From positions 1 to 44,694 of the forward strand of contig NZ_JASFDV010000061.1 in the NCBI RefSeq assembly GCF_030766825.1: 44,694 bases of DNA. Reading direction: 5' to 3'. A program made the translations under genes and the position numbers. Source of the DNA: Nocardiopsis sp. CC223A (GTDB lineage Bacteria; Actinomycetota; Actinomycetes; Streptosporangiales; Streptosporangiaceae). Within the stretch, counting starts at the first letter, position 1, and each line of letters opens with the position of its first letter. Positions 16,101-24,224 of this stretch are shown in pieces. The notes under the pieces were generated by a model. It worked only from the letters and a program-made list of their open reading frames with translations. It did not search any database and was not told the DNA's origin.

Positions 16101-17857
16101 AGCTCCCCGACCCGCGTGGGGGCCCGACCGCCCTCCTCCTGCGCCCCGGCCAGGTGAACGGTGTACATGCCCCGGTCGGGGATGGTGCCCCCGGCGACCA
16201 CCGCCAGCCGCTGGGCGTCCGGCCGGGCCCGCAGGACGCCGTCCCGGCGGTCCCACACCAGCCGGGGCCGCAGTTCGGCGAACTCGTCGGAGGGGTAGCG
16301 GCCCGACAGCATGTCCAGGACCGACTCCAGCACGCCGTCGGCCAGGTCGGCGAACGGGGCGGCCCGCCGCACCACCGCGGCCAGCTCCGCCACCGGCCAC
16401 TCGTCCATCGCGACCATCGCGACGATCTGCTGGGCCAGCACGTCCAGCGGCGACCGGGGCATGCGCAGCGGCTCGATGTCGCCCGCGCGCATCCGCTCCA
16501 CCGCCACCGCCGTCGTGAGCAGGTCGCCCCGGAACGCCGGGAGGAACACCCCGCGCGAGGTGTCGCCCACCCGGTGCCCGGCCCGGCCCACCCGCTGGAG
16601 CCCCGACGCCACCGACGGCGGCGCGGCCACCTGCACCACCAGGTCCACCGCACCCATGTCCACGCCCAGCTCCAGGCTGGAGGTGGCCACCACGCAGCGC
16701 AGCCGCCCCGCCTTGAGGTCGTCCTCCACCACCGCCCGCTCGGACTTGGACATCGACCCGTGGTGGGTGCGGGCGATCACCGGCGCGGCGCCCCGGCTGC
16801 TCCCGGACTGTGCGATGACGAGCGCCGGCACCTCCTCGGGCGGCAGGTCCGGGCCGTGGCGCTCGGCGTACAGGTCGTTGAGGCGGGCGCACAGCCGCTC
16901 GGCGGTGCGCCGGCCGTTGGTGAACACGATGGTGGACCGGTGCCCCTCCACCAGGTCCAGCACCCGCCGCTCCAGGTGCGGCCACAGCGAACCGCCCCCG
17001 GCCGGGGGACCCGCGGCCGGGGAGGTGTTCGAGGGGGCCGGGGGCGCCGGGGCCTCGAACGGCGCCACCTCCGCACCGGTCTCCTCCGGGTCGCCGGGCC
17101 CCAGGGCCCGGGGCGGCGCGGGCAGGTCGGGCTCGTCCATGTCGAACACCGGCACCGCCACGCTCAGGTCCAGGTGGGGGGCGTCCGGCGGGGCCACGAT
17201 CTCGGCGCCGCCCAGGAACTCCGCGACCGTCTCCGCCGGCCGCACCGTCGCCGACAGCCCGATCCGCAGGGTGCGCCGGTCCACCAGCTCCTCCAGCCGC
17301 TCCAGGCTCAGGGCCAGGTGCGCGCCGCGCTTGGTGCCCGCCAGGGCGTGCACCTCGTCCACGATCACCGTCTCCACCCCGGTCAACCCCTCGCGGGCTT
17401 TGGAGGTGAGCACCAGGAACAGCGACTCGGGGGTGGTGATGAGGATGTCCGGCGGCCGGGTCGCCATCCGCCGCCGCTCGTCCGCCGGCGTGTCGCCGGT
17501 GCGCACACCCACCGACACCGGGGACACCGGGGCGCCCAACTCCGCGGCGGCCGCCGAGATGCCCGCCAGCGGGGCGCGCAGGTTGCGCTCCACGTCCACG
17601 GCCAGCGCCTTGAGCGGTGAGACGTACAGCACCCGGCAGCGCCGCACCGGGTCCTCGGGGACCGGTGCGGCGAGCAGCCGGTCCAGCGACCACAGGAACG
17701 CCGCCAGGGTCTTGCCCGACCCGGTCGGGGCCACGACCAGGGTGTCGCGCCCGCCCGCGACCGACGCCCAGGCGCCCTCCTGAGCCGGGGTCGGTCCGCC
17801 GGGGAAGGCGTGTTCGAACCAGGCCCGGGTGGCGGGCCCGAAGAAGGAGGGTGTCAT
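13178..17857 (-). CDS. lhr: large DNA helicase Lhr (SF2)
   Basis: A 1559-residue superfamily 2 helicase, the normal size of actinobacterial Lhr, a 3'-to-5' DNA translocase and RNA:DNA helicase linked to DNA repair in mycobacteria. Motifs: Walker A APTGSGKT (43-50), motif Ia YVSPLKALAVD, TTPES, DEVH box (167-170), SAT (202-204), and the helicase C domain motif VGRAGHRVGD. The later half holds the Lhr core winged helix and the long C-terminal domain special to full-length Lhr, with an acidic/Ala-Gly linker. The ATG at 17857 (MTPSFFGPATRAWF) starts at family homology. It is transcribed divergently from DUF3046-recA. Several very long open frames on the opposite strand across this gene are GC-driven shadows. 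Confidence 0.93.
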   Translation of the reverse strand: MTPSFFGPATRAWFEHAFPGGPTPAQEGAWASVAGGRDTLVVAPTGSGKTLAAFLWSLDRLLAAPVPEDPVRRCRVLYVSPLKALAVDVERNLRAPLAGISAAAAELGAPVSPVSVGVRTGDTPADERRRMATRPPDILITTPESLFLVLTSKAREGLTGVETVIVDEVHALAGTKRGAHLALSLERLEELVDRRTLRIGLSATVRPAETVAEFLGGAEIVAPPDAPHLDLSVAVPVFDMDEPDLPAPPRALGPGDPEETGAEVAPFEAPAPPAPSNTSPAAGPPAGGGSLWPHLERRVLDLVEGHRSTIVFTNGRRTAERLCARLNDLYAERHGPDLPPEEVPALVIAQSGSSRGAAPVIARTHHGSMSKSERAVVEDDLKAGRLRCVVATSSLELGVDMGAVDLVVQVAAPPSVASGLQRVGRAGHRVGDTSRGVFLPAFRGDLLTTAVAVERMRAGDIEPLRMPRSPLDVLAQQIVAMVAMDEWPVAELAAVVRRAAPFADLADGVLESVLDMLSGRYPSDEFAELRPRLVWDRRDGVLRARPDAQRLAVVAGGTIPDRGMYTVHLAGAQEEGGRAPTRVGELDEEMVYESRVGDVFVLGSSSWRIEGITADRVLVSPAPGRPGRMPFWKADAQGRPVELGRAIGAAVRRLGEAPREAAAGFAGLDPWAARNLAAYVADQRDATGHVPDDRTVVIERFRDQVGDRRVVVHSPLGDRVHAPWALAVAARIRERYGVESRVLHGDDGIVLNLPDTVGGLDGPGVLAELVAVDPETVEAVVTDELTGSALFASRFRECAARALLLPRQRPDRRMPLWQQRLRASHLLSVAGRYGSFPIVLETARECLQDLFDVPALVEVLRGVRSRDVRVVEVETDRASPFARSLLMEYTAAFLYEGDVPAAEARAGALALDPSLLSDLLGRTDLRDLLDPGVVAEVDGLLQRISAPVRDAEAAADLLRELGPLTMEEAAVRGVRPEWLVALEEAGRAVRMPLPGAVEPSTAVADALSGAGSAQSPAPAGGVAADDTAAGSGAAGRSPSGGGGPVERWCAVEDVARLRDALGAPVPPGVPQALLEPAVDPVRDLVSRYARTHGPFTAAGAAARLGLGEDTVTGVLRALAREGRVSRGGFRPGGSGTEWCDADVLRRLRRGSIARLRAEVEPVDPAALARFSPAWQRAVPGERWSGPDAVFEAVESLRGAPVPASALESLVLPARVAGYEPRMLDELTQAGEVVWAGAGPLPGGDGRIVLLPADEVAALAPDPVLPSEGSVEHAVLSALREGGALFFRDLADRVTRAGGIGAPADADLVAALWNLVWDGVVANDTLAPVRALLGTGGPVRAPRPPRAGRARRAVLPGREADPTRRVLASVQARLERQGLLVKGRQGGGISPEEYRVLRSMEEAGRVRRGYFVAGLGGAQFALPGAVDRLRALAGANRGGAVAPVVLAADDPANPFGRDLPWPEAGEGGRPARTAGAVVVIDDGRPTLYTGRGGRSALTLGAAPHDLARAAAALAEVVRTGALGTVTVERVDGVEVFGTPLDAALVSAGFHPTPRGLRLRP

Positions 17858-17953
17858 CGGTCCAGTCTGCCCGGCGGGGGCGACGATTCCGGGGAGGCCG
17901 CGGCTGTGGACAACGCCCGGCACCGGAACGGAGGATCGACGATACTGGGGCCG

Positions 17954-18148
17954 ATGAGACTGACTGTTTTCTGGCGCAACATGTACGAGCAGTTCGGCGA
18001 GGCGTACGCACAGAGCCTGGCCAAGGACTACGTGATCGAGGGGCTGGGCTCGCGCACCGTCGAGGGGGCGCTCGCCGACGGGGTCGCGGCCAAGGAGGTC
18101 TGGCGGGCCGTCTGCGACGCCTTCGACCTCCCGGCGACGGCGCGCTGA
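17954..18148 (+). CDS. DUF3046 family protein
   Basis: A 64-residue protein (MRLTVFWRNMYEQFGEAYAQ ... CDAFDLPATAR) matching DUF3046, a small family found almost only upstream of recA in actinobacteria; function unknown. A GATACT hexamer at 17941-17946 lies seven bases before the ATG and no ribosome site is visible, so the mRNA is probably leaderless. It is separated from recA by about 190 bases containing the SOS box, so the two are likely transcribed at least partly independently. Confidence 0.88.
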   Translation: MRLTVFWRNMYEQFGEAYAQSLAKDYVIEGLGSRTVEGALADGVAAKEVWRAVCDAFDLPATAR

Positions 18149-18216
18149 CCAGGCGGGGCGCGCTGACCGGACACAGAGGAAAAGGGGGGCGGCGCTTTCC
18201 GCGTTCGCACGAGAAT

Positions 18217-18230
18217 CGAACATGGGTTCG
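18217..18230. promoter_or_regulatory. LexA SOS box of recA
   Basis: CGAACATGGGTTCG is a perfect CGAAC-N4-GTTCG, the actinobacterial LexA operator. A TAGGCT hexamer three bases later (18233-18238) is a plausible -10, so LexA would cover the promoter. The recA start is about 110 bases downstream. Confidence 0.9.
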
Positions 18231-18341
18231 GGTAGGCTGGGGTTGTCCACAGGCCGACGCCGGACACCGCGATTGTCGGACCGACCGCGTAGCGTCGTGC
18301 ACATCATGAAGAAGAAGGCATCGACCCAACAGGGGTATCCC

Positions 18342-20579
18342 GTGGCATCTGGAGACCGAGAGAAGGCTCTCGAAACCGCCCTCGCGCAGATCGAGCGGCA
18401 GTTCGGCAAGGGCTCCGTCATGCGCCTGGGCGACGACGACCGTCCGCCCATCGAGGCCATCCCCACCGGGGCGATCGCCCTCGACGTGGCACTGGGCATC
18501 GGCGGCATCCCGCGCGGCCGGATCGTGGAGGTGTACGGACCGGAGTCGTCCGGAAAGACGACCGTCGCGCTGCACGCGGTGGCCAACGCGCAGAAACTGG
18601 GCGGTATCGCCGCGTTCGTCGACGCCGAGCACGCGCTGGACCCCGAGTACGCCAAGAAGATCGGCGTCGACACCGACAACCTGCTGCTGTCCCAGCCGGA
18701 CACCGGTGAGCAGGCGCTGGAGATCGTCGACATGCTGATCCGCTCCGGCGCGGTCTCCATCATCGTCATCGACTCCGTGGCGGCCCTGGTGCCCCGCGCC
18801 GAGATCGAGGGCGAGATGGGCGACAGCCACGTCGGCCTCCAGGCCCGGCTCATGTCGCAGGCACTGCGCAAGATCGCCGGCGCGCTCAACCAGACCGGCA
18901 CCACCGCGATCTTCATCAACCAGCTTCGCGAGAAGGTCGGTGTGATGTTCGGGTGCATGCACTACAACACCCGGGTGACGCTCGCCGACGGCACGCAGGA
19001 GAAGATCGGCAAGATCGTCAACCAGAAGATGGACGTCGAGGTCCTCTCCTACGACCCCGAGCGGGACGAGATCGTCCCCCGGCGGATCGTCAACTGGTTC
19101 GACAACGGTGTCTCGGACCACTTCCTCCAGTTCACGGTGGAGCGCTCCGGGGGCAACGGCCGTTCCCAGTTCGCGGCGACGACCAACCACCTGATCCGGA
19201 CGCCGGGAGGCTGGCGCGAGGCCGGAGATCTCATGCCCGGCGACCGGGTGCTCACCGCGCAGAAGCACCACCTCAACGAGCAGCAGCGCCAGGTCGTCCT
19301 GGGCTCCCTCATGGGCGACGGGAGCCTCTCGCCCAACCGGCGGGATCGCGACGGTACCCGTTTCCGGATGGGGCACGGTGCCGACCAGGCCGCCTACCTG
19401 GACTGGAAGGTCTCGCTGCTCGGCAACGTCGGCCACAGCCGGACGACCAACGACAAGGGCGCGGTGTTCGCCGACTTCACCCCCCTGCCCGAGCTGGCCG
19501 AACTGCGCGAGGCGGTCTACTTCGGCGACGGCAAGAAGCACCTGAGCTGGGAGTACCTCAAGGCCCTCACACCGTTGGCCCTGGCGGTCTGGTACATGGA
19601 CGACGGCTGCTTCACCGTGCGCTCCAAGGGTGTGCAGGCCCGTACCGAGGGTGGTAGCGGGCGCATCGAGATCTGCGTGGAGGCGATGAGCCCCGGCTCC
19701 CGGCAGCGGCTGGTCGCCTATCTGCGCGACACCCACGGCCTGGACGTCTCCCTGGCCGTCAAGGGAGCCGCGGCCAAACAGCACATCCGGTTCACCACGG
19801 CTGCCAGCGCCCGCTTCCAGGAGATCGTGGCGCCCTACGTCCACGAGTCCATGGCATACAAGCTGCTCCCGCGCTACCAGGAGCGCTGTGAGGTCGCGCC
19901 GGAGTTCTCGGAGCCGGTGGACCGTCTGGTCGCCTCCCGCGTGCTCGACATCCAGGTCAAGCCGGAGACCCGGGGCATGCACAAGTTCGACATCGAGGTC
20001 GAGGGCAACCACAACTACTTCGTCGACGGCGTCATGGTGCACAACAGCCCGGAGACCACCAGTGGTGGGCGGGCGCTGAAGTTCTACTCGTCGGTGCGCC
20101 TGGACGTGCGCCGCATCGAGACGCTCAAGGACGGCACCGACGCGGTCGGCAACCGCACCCGCGTCAAGGTCGTCAAGAACAAGGTCGCGCCGCCCTTCAA
20201 GCAGGCCGAGTTCGACATCCTCTACGGGGTGGGCGTCTCCCGTGAGGGCAGCCTGATCGACCTGGGCGTGGAGCACGGCATCGTGCGCAAGTCGGGCGCC
20301 TGGTACACCTACGACGGCACCCAGCTCGGCCAGGGCAAGGAGAACGCGCGCAACTTCCTGCGCGAGAACTCCGACATCGCCAACGAGGTCGAGAAGAAGA
20401 TCAAGGAGAAGCTGGGCGTCTCCACCGGCGACGACAGCGCCTCGGGTCCGGAGGCCCCGAAGGCGGCGGCCGCCGACAAGGCTCCTGCCGCCGCCCCGGC
20501 CGCCGAGGCCAAGGCCGCCCCGGCGAAGAAGGCCCCGGCCAAGACCACCACCGTCAAGGCGCCCGCGACGGATGCGTGA
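18342..20579 (+). CDS. recA: recombinase RecA precursor, interrupted by an intein
   Basis: The precursor has 745 residues: N-extein 1-204, intein 205-568, C-extein 569-745, giving a spliced RecA of 381 residues, a normal size. RecA binds single-stranded DNA, drives strand exchange and triggers LexA cleavage. Walker A is GPESSGKT (66-73), and INQLREKVGVMFG immediately precedes the intein; the C-extein resumes with SPETTSGGRALKFYSS. The C-terminus is an Ala/Lys/Pro tail. I chose the GTG at 18342 because AGGGG lies seven bases upstream and family homology begins there (ASGDREKALE); the ATG at 18306 would add 12 residues without a ribosome site. It is SOS-controlled and overlaps recX by eight bases. 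Confidence 0.95.
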   Translation: MASGDREKALETALAQIERQFGKGSVMRLGDDDRPPIEAIPTGAIALDVALGIGGIPRGRIVEVYGPESSGKTTVALHAVANAQKLGGIAAFVDAEHALDPEYAKKIGVDTDNLLLSQPDTGEQALEIVDMLIRSGAVSIIVIDSVAALVPRAEIEGEMGDSHVGLQARLMSQALRKIAGALNQTGTTAIFINQLREKVGVMFGCMHYNTRVTLADGTQEKIGKIVNQKMDVEVLSYDPERDEIVPRRIVNWFDNGVSDHFLQFTVERSGGNGRSQFAATTNHLIRTPGGWREAGDLMPGDRVLTAQKHHLNEQQRQVVLGSLMGDGSLSPNRRDRDGTRFRMGHGADQAAYLDWKVSLLGNVGHSRTTNDKGAVFADFTPLPELAELREAVYFGDGKKHLSWEYLKALTPLALAVWYMDDGCFTVRSKGVQARTEGGSGRIEICVEAMSPGSRQRLVAYLRDTHGLDVSLAVKGAAAKQHIRFTTAASARFQEIVAPYVHESMAYKLLPRYQERCEVAPEFSEPVDRLVASRVLDIQVKPETRGMHKFDIEVEGNHNYFVDGVMVHNSPETTSGGRALKFYSSVRLDVRRIETLKDGTDAVGNRTRVKVVKNKVAPPFKQAEFDILYGVGVSREGSLIDLGVEHGIVRKSGAWYTYDGTQLGQGKENARNFLRENSDIANEVEKKIKEKLGVSTGDDSASGPEAPKAAAADKAPAAAPAAEAKAAPAKKAPAKTTTVKAPATDA
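18954..20045 (+). mobile_element. LAGLIDADG intein in RecA (RecA-b insertion site)
   Basis: A 364-residue intein begins at Cys1 (CMHYNTRVTLADG) and ends VMVHN, followed by Ser of the C-extein. Splicing motifs are intact: block B TTNH (residues 76-79), block F FDIEVEGNHNYF and block G terminal His363-Asn364. Two dodecapeptide motifs, LGSLMGDG (Asp122) and VWYMDDG (Asp216/217), indicate an intact homing endonuclease that would cut intein-less recA alleles. The insertion lies between MFG and SPETT, the site used by the Mycobacterium leprae RecA intein rather than that of M. tuberculosis, and from memory the sequence (CMNYSTRVTLADG in M. leprae) and length (365) are very similar. Its G+C and codon use match the host moderately well, so it is not a very recent arrival. 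Confidence 0.95.
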
Positions 20580-21135
20580 GCCGGACACCCCGCCGGACGG
20601 CGACGGCACCGATGGCGCCGCGCCGTCGTCCGGCGGGGAGAAGGCACTGAACCGGGCCCGCACCCTGGCCCTGCGGATGCTCGCGCACAAGCCGCGCACC
20701 GCCGCCCAACTGGAGGCGGGGCTGCTGCGCCGCGGCCACGAGGAGGAGATCGTGGCCACGGTCATGGACGAGTGCACGCGGGCGGGGCTGGTGGACGACG
20801 CCGTCTTCTCCCGCGCCTGGGTGAGCTCGCGCCACCACGGCCGGGGACTGTCCCGCGCCGCGCTCACCCGCGAGCTGCGCACCCGCGGGGTGGCCGAGGA
20901 GACCGTCCGGGACGCGGTCGCCGAACTCGGCGACGAGGAGGAGGCGGCCGCCGCCAGGGCACTGGCCCGGCGCAGCCTCTCCGGCAGTCGCGGCCGCGAG
21001 CGCGAGACCCGCGTCCGCCGGGCCCTGGGCGTGCTGGCCCGCAAGGGCTACGGCGGCGGGCTGTCCTACCGGATCGTCCGCGAGGAACTGGAGTCCGAGG
21101 GCGTCGACGCCGACCTGGGGGAGCCCCCGGAGTGA
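20572..21135 (+). CDS. recX: RecA regulator RecX
   Basis: A 187-residue all-helical protein that binds RecA filaments and limits their activity. After a Pro/Asp-rich N-terminus the RecX repeats are visible: LRMLAHKPRTAAQLEAGLLR, then AGLVDDAVFSRAWVSSR, and a third repeat near RRALGVLARKGY. The ATG lies within the last codons of recA (eight-base overlap), so the two are translationally coupled. No terminator is apparent directly after it. Confidence 0.9.
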   Translation: MREPDTPPDGDGTDGAAPSSGGEKALNRARTLALRMLAHKPRTAAQLEAGLLRRGHEEEIVATVMDECTRAGLVDDAVFSRAWVSSRHHGRGLSRAALTRELRTRGVAEETVRDAVAELGDEEEAAAARALARRSLSGSRGRERETRVRRALGVLARKGYGGGLSYRIVREELESEGVDADLGEPPE

Positions 21136-21357
21136 GCCCGACCCTGGTGCAGGAGAGGCACTCGGCCACGACCGGCAACAAGGCGGGTGTCGCCACGGGG
21201 TGGGGACACGGACGGCTCTCCCCACCGACCTGCTCGCCGCCCGGGACGGGGGCCGGGCCCTGGACCCGCTGCTCCGCGGGGAGCCGCTGGGGTGGCCGGT
21301 GGACGCCCCCCGGTGGTGGCGTCCGGGATGGGGGTGCACCGTGACGGAGGGGGTGAC

Positions 21358-21690
21358 ATGGCCGAGGAGGTCATTCCGATTCTGCGGGTGGCCGACGCCG
21401 CCGCAGCGGTTCGATGGTACGCGCGGCTCGGATTCGAGTTCGGCTGGGAGCACCGGTTCGAGCCGGGGCTGCCGGCCTTCGTCGAGGTGCACCGCGGAGG
21501 GGTCCGGCTGTTCCTGTCCGAGCACACCGGCGACGCGCGCCCGGACACCCTGGTCTACCTGCGGCTGAACGATGTCGACGCGGTCGCCGCCGCGTTCGGC
21601 GTCTCCGTCGAGGAGGCGCCGTGGGGCCGTGAGCTGGCGTTGCTCGACCCCGACGGCAACCGGCTGCGGATCGGCGAGCCGACCGACTGA
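21358..21690 (+). CDS. VOC-superfamily protein (bleomycin-resistance/glyoxalase-like)
   Basis: A 110-residue protein with the paired beta-alpha-beta-beta-beta module of the vicinal oxygen chelate fold: VIPILRVADAAAAVRWYARL, GFEFGWEH, FVEVHRGGVRLFLSEH and the ending LALLDPDGNRLRIGEP. The pattern resembles Ble-type drug-binding proteins more than glyoxalase I; function is not certain and resistance should not be assumed. The ATG at 21358 has GGAGGGGG upstream. The 220 bases between recX and this gene contain no gene I can support. It is convergent with the S9 peptidase, and the repeated tail of that gene ends about 60 bases away. Confidence 0.8.
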   Translation: MAEEVIPILRVADAAAAVRWYARLGFEFGWEHRFEPGLPAFVEVHRGGVRLFLSEHTGDARPDTLVYLRLNDVDAVAAAFGVSVEEAPWGRELALLDPDGNRLRIGEPTD

Positions 21691-21748
21691 TCAGACCCCG
21701 CAGACCCGAGCGGTGCGCTCAGCGACCGGCGGCTGTGCGAGTGCGACC

Positions 21749-22237
21749 ACGGCCGACCGGTCGCCGACCCGCCCGGCCCTCGGCTGCGTCTGCTGTGCCG
21801 GGGTGTGGCCGTCTCCGGCTCCCGGCGGGGGTTCGTCGCCTTCCGGGACCGCGGCGGCGGGCACGCCGTCCGGCGGGGTCTGGAATGGCTCGTTTATGGC
21901 CGACCGGCCGTCGGCCCACCCGGACCTCGGCTGCGGTTCAGTGCCCGGAAGCGGGCTGCGTCTGCTGTGCCGGGGTGTGGCCGTCTCCGGCTCCCGGCGG
22001 GGGTTCGTCGCCTTCCGGGACCGCGGCGGCGGGCACGCCGTCCGGCGGGGTCTGGAACGGCTCGTTTATGGCCGACCGGCCGTCGGCCCACCCGGCCCTC
22101 GGCTGCGGTTCAGTGCCCGGAAGCGGGCTGCGTCTGCTGTGCCGGGGTGTGGCCGTCTCCGGTTCCCGGCGGGGGTTCGTCGCCTTCCGGGACCGCGGCG
22201 GCGGGCACGCCGTCCGGCGGGGTCTGGAACGGCTCGT
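21749..22237 (-). repeat. 172-bp tandem repeat copying the 3' end of the S9 peptidase gene
   Basis: Read on the minus strand, one unit holds the last 128 bases of the peptidase gene including its stop, then 44 bases of downstream DNA with a hairpin GCCGAC-CGGCC-GTCGGC. Copy 1 is in the gene (22066-22237). Copy 2 (21894-22065) differs from it at two positions. Copy 3 (21749-21893) is nearly identical over 110 bases, lacks 25 bases between two GGCTGCG repeats and then diverges. The spacing of copies 1 and 2 is exactly 172 bases, not a multiple of three. Copies 2 and 3 have no ribosome site and are not genes. Confidence 0.95.
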
Positions 22238-24224
22238 CCGCGGGCTCCGGTTCGGGGCGCGGGGCGGGCGGCTCGGTGGCCAGCTCCAGCGGCGGCACGT
22301 CCGCCGCGAACCCGAACACCCGCGCGTACAGCCCCAGCTCGGCCTCCAGCGACTCCCGGCGCGCCCGCTCCCCGGTGAAGCCGTGCGGCTCGCCCTCGAA
22401 CTCCACCAGTGCGTACGGCACCTTCCGCTCGCCCAGGGCCGTCGCCATGGCGAACGCCTGGTCGGGGGTCACCACCGGGTCCTCCAGGCCCTGGAGGAGC
22501 AGGACCGGCACGTCGATCTCCGCGGTCCGGTTGATCGGCGACCGCTCCCGGTAGCGTTCGACGAAGCCCGGCAGCAGGCCGACCAGGGTGTCCAGGAACC
22601 GCGACTCGAAGTCGTGGGTGGTGCGCACCAGGCCCAGCAGGTCGGTCACCCCGAAGTAGGACACCCCGCAGGCGAACACGTCCCCGGTGACCGCCATCAG
22701 CGCCGTGTACCCGCCCGCGCTCGGCCCGCGCACCGCCAGCCGTTCCGGGTCGGCCTCGCCCTGCTCGACCAGGGCCCGGGCCACCGCGGTGACGTCCTCG
22801 ACGTCCACCACGCCCCACTCCTTGTGCAGGCGTTTGCGGTAGGAGCGCCCGTATCCGGTGGAGCCGCCGTAGTTGACGTCCACCACGCCGATGCCCCGGC
22901 TGGTGAAGTACGCCTTGACCGGGTCGAACGCGGTGGTGGCGTGCGACACCGGTCCGCCGTGCACCCACACCGCGTACGGTGCGGGGCCCGTCGCCGTGTG
23001 CTCGGGGTGGGTCGGCGGGTAGACGTTGGCGTGCACCGGGGCGCCGTAGCGGCCCGGGAACGTGGCCTTGCGGGGGACGGGCAGGTAGGCGGTGTCGGGG
23101 ACCGACTCCATCGATCCGCGCAGCACCTCCACCCGGCCGGTCTCGGGGTCCAGCCTGACCAGTGACTGCGGGACGGTCGGCGAGGCCGCAACGCCCACGA
23201 CGGTGCGCCCGTCGGTGTCGAGCATCGACCAGGTCGTCAGGTCGGTGTCCACGGGGGCCAGGTCCAGGGTGTCGGGGTCGTACACGCCCGGCACCATGTC
23301 GGCGTCGCCGTGCAGCGCCACCACCTTCCCCGAGTCCAGCAGGCAGAACGACCGGTCGCCCAGCCGTCCCGGCGGGGTGTGGAACTCCTCCTCGGCCGGG
23401 TACTGGGCGACGGCCGGGCCGGTGAGCCCCACCCGGTACAGGTTCCAGCAGCCGGGCCAGTCCGAGGCCGCGTACAGGGAGGTGTCGTCGATCCAGACGG
23501 GGGAGACCACCGACTCCTCCGAGGAGCCCTTGAGGGTGTACTCGCCGGTCAGCCCGTCGCCGTCGAACAGGCCCATCCGCAGCTCGGTCCCGTCCCAGGG
23601 CATCTTGGGGTGGTTCCAGCGCACGTACGCCAGCCGGGTCCCGTCGGGGGAGGGGGTGGGGGAGGCGTAGAAGTCGGCGCCGGAGACGATCTCGCGCACG
23701 GCGGACGGGTCGGAGGCGCCCCGGCCCGACAGCGGCACCGACACGATGGACCGCCGCACCGTGCCCTGGGAGTGCTGTTCGCGCACGCACAGGATGCTGC
23801 GGCCGTCGGGTCCCAGGGTCGGTTCCGCGTAGCGCAGGGCGGCGGGCGCGTCCGGCTCGGGGGTCAGCGGGACCGGCTCGGCGGAGCCGCGCTCCAGCAG
23901 GTACAGGCGCTGGTCGGGGGAGTTGACGAAGACGACTCCCATGCGCACCAGCGCCTTGTCGTCGCGCCGGGGCACGGGGCGGAAGGCCCGGCCCCCGTAC
24001 TCGTGCACGCGGCTGCCCACGCTCCACGGGGCGGCCAGCAGCTCGGTCGGGGTGCCGTCCGCGTCGCGCCGCATGATGGTCCGGCGGCCCTCCTCGGGCC
24101 GGTTCTCCTCCCACCACACCTCGTCGCCCACGACGGCGGGGAAGGCGAGGGCGCGCACTCCACGGGCGACGTCGGCGGCGCTGATGGGCGATGGCCAGGA
24201 GCCGTGGCTCGACAGTTCAGACAT
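22110..24224 (-). CDS. S9 family peptidase (prolyl oligopeptidase-like)
   Basis: A 704-residue serine peptidase: a beta-propeller of about 390 residues followed by an alpha/beta-hydrolase domain. The triad is Ser502 (RGPSAGGYT), Asp582 (GLEDPVV) and His614 (GEPHGFTG). The oxyanion-region motif WVHGGP and GGSTGYGR are typical of the acylaminoacyl-peptidase/DPP-like branch. No signal peptide is seen, so it is probably cytoplasmic and trims peptides. The last about 45 residues are a Pro/Glu-rich tail without homology to the family core, and it is this tail plus the stop that is tandemly repeated downstream. The ATG at 24224 has only a weak ribosome site. It stands alone, convergent with the VOC gene. 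Confidence 0.88.
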   Translation of the reverse strand: MSELSSHGSWPSPISAADVARGVRALAFPAVVGDEVWWEENRPEEGRRTIMRRDADGTPTELLAAPWSVGSRVHEYGGRAFRPVPRRDDKALVRMGVVFVNSPDQRLYLLERGSAEPVPLTPEPDAPAALRYAEPTLGPDGRSILCVREQHSQGTVRRSIVSVPLSGRGASDPSAVREIVSGADFYASPTPSPDGTRLAYVRWNHPKMPWDGTELRMGLFDGDGLTGEYTLKGSSEESVVSPVWIDDTSLYAASDWPGCWNLYRVGLTGPAVAQYPAEEEFHTPPGRLGDRSFCLLDSGKVVALHGDADMVPGVYDPDTLDLAPVDTDLTTWSMLDTDGRTVVGVAASPTVPQSLVRLDPETGRVEVLRGSMESVPDTAYLPVPRKATFPGRYGAPVHANVYPPTHPEHTATGPAPYAVWVHGGPVSHATTAFDPVKAYFTSRGIGVVDVNYGGSTGYGRSYRKRLHKEWGVVDVEDVTAVARALVEQGEADPERLAVRGPSAGGYTALMAVTGDVFACGVSYFGVTDLLGLVRTTHDFESRFLDTLVGLLPGFVERYRERSPINRTAEIDVPVLLLQGLEDPVVTPDQAFAMATALGERKVPYALVEFEGEPHGFTGERARRESLEAELGLYARVFGFAADVPPLELATEPPAPRPEPEPADEPFQTPPDGVPAAAVPEGDEPPPGTGDGHTPAQQTQPASGH

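Noticed and set aside
13178..18958. Very long open frames on both strands across lhr, including a 1581-codon plus-strand frame and a frame running from lhr back into recA.
   Set aside because: They have no family motifs, are Arg/His/Gly/Pro-rich, and mirror the third-position G/C bias of the real gene.
21136..21357. A short plus-strand frame from GTG 21200 (LLAARDGGRALDPLLRGEPL) with good third-position bias between recX and the VOC gene.
   Set aside because: No ribosome site, and it runs into the VOC gene in another frame without a sensible end. It may be a gene remnant, but the evidence is too thin.
21735..22554. Plus-strand frames through the peptidase repeat array giving repeated Gly/Arg-rich peptides, a possible repeat protein.
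   Set aside because: The unit length is not divisible by three, so the peptide changes frame at each copy; it is antisense to a well-supported gene.
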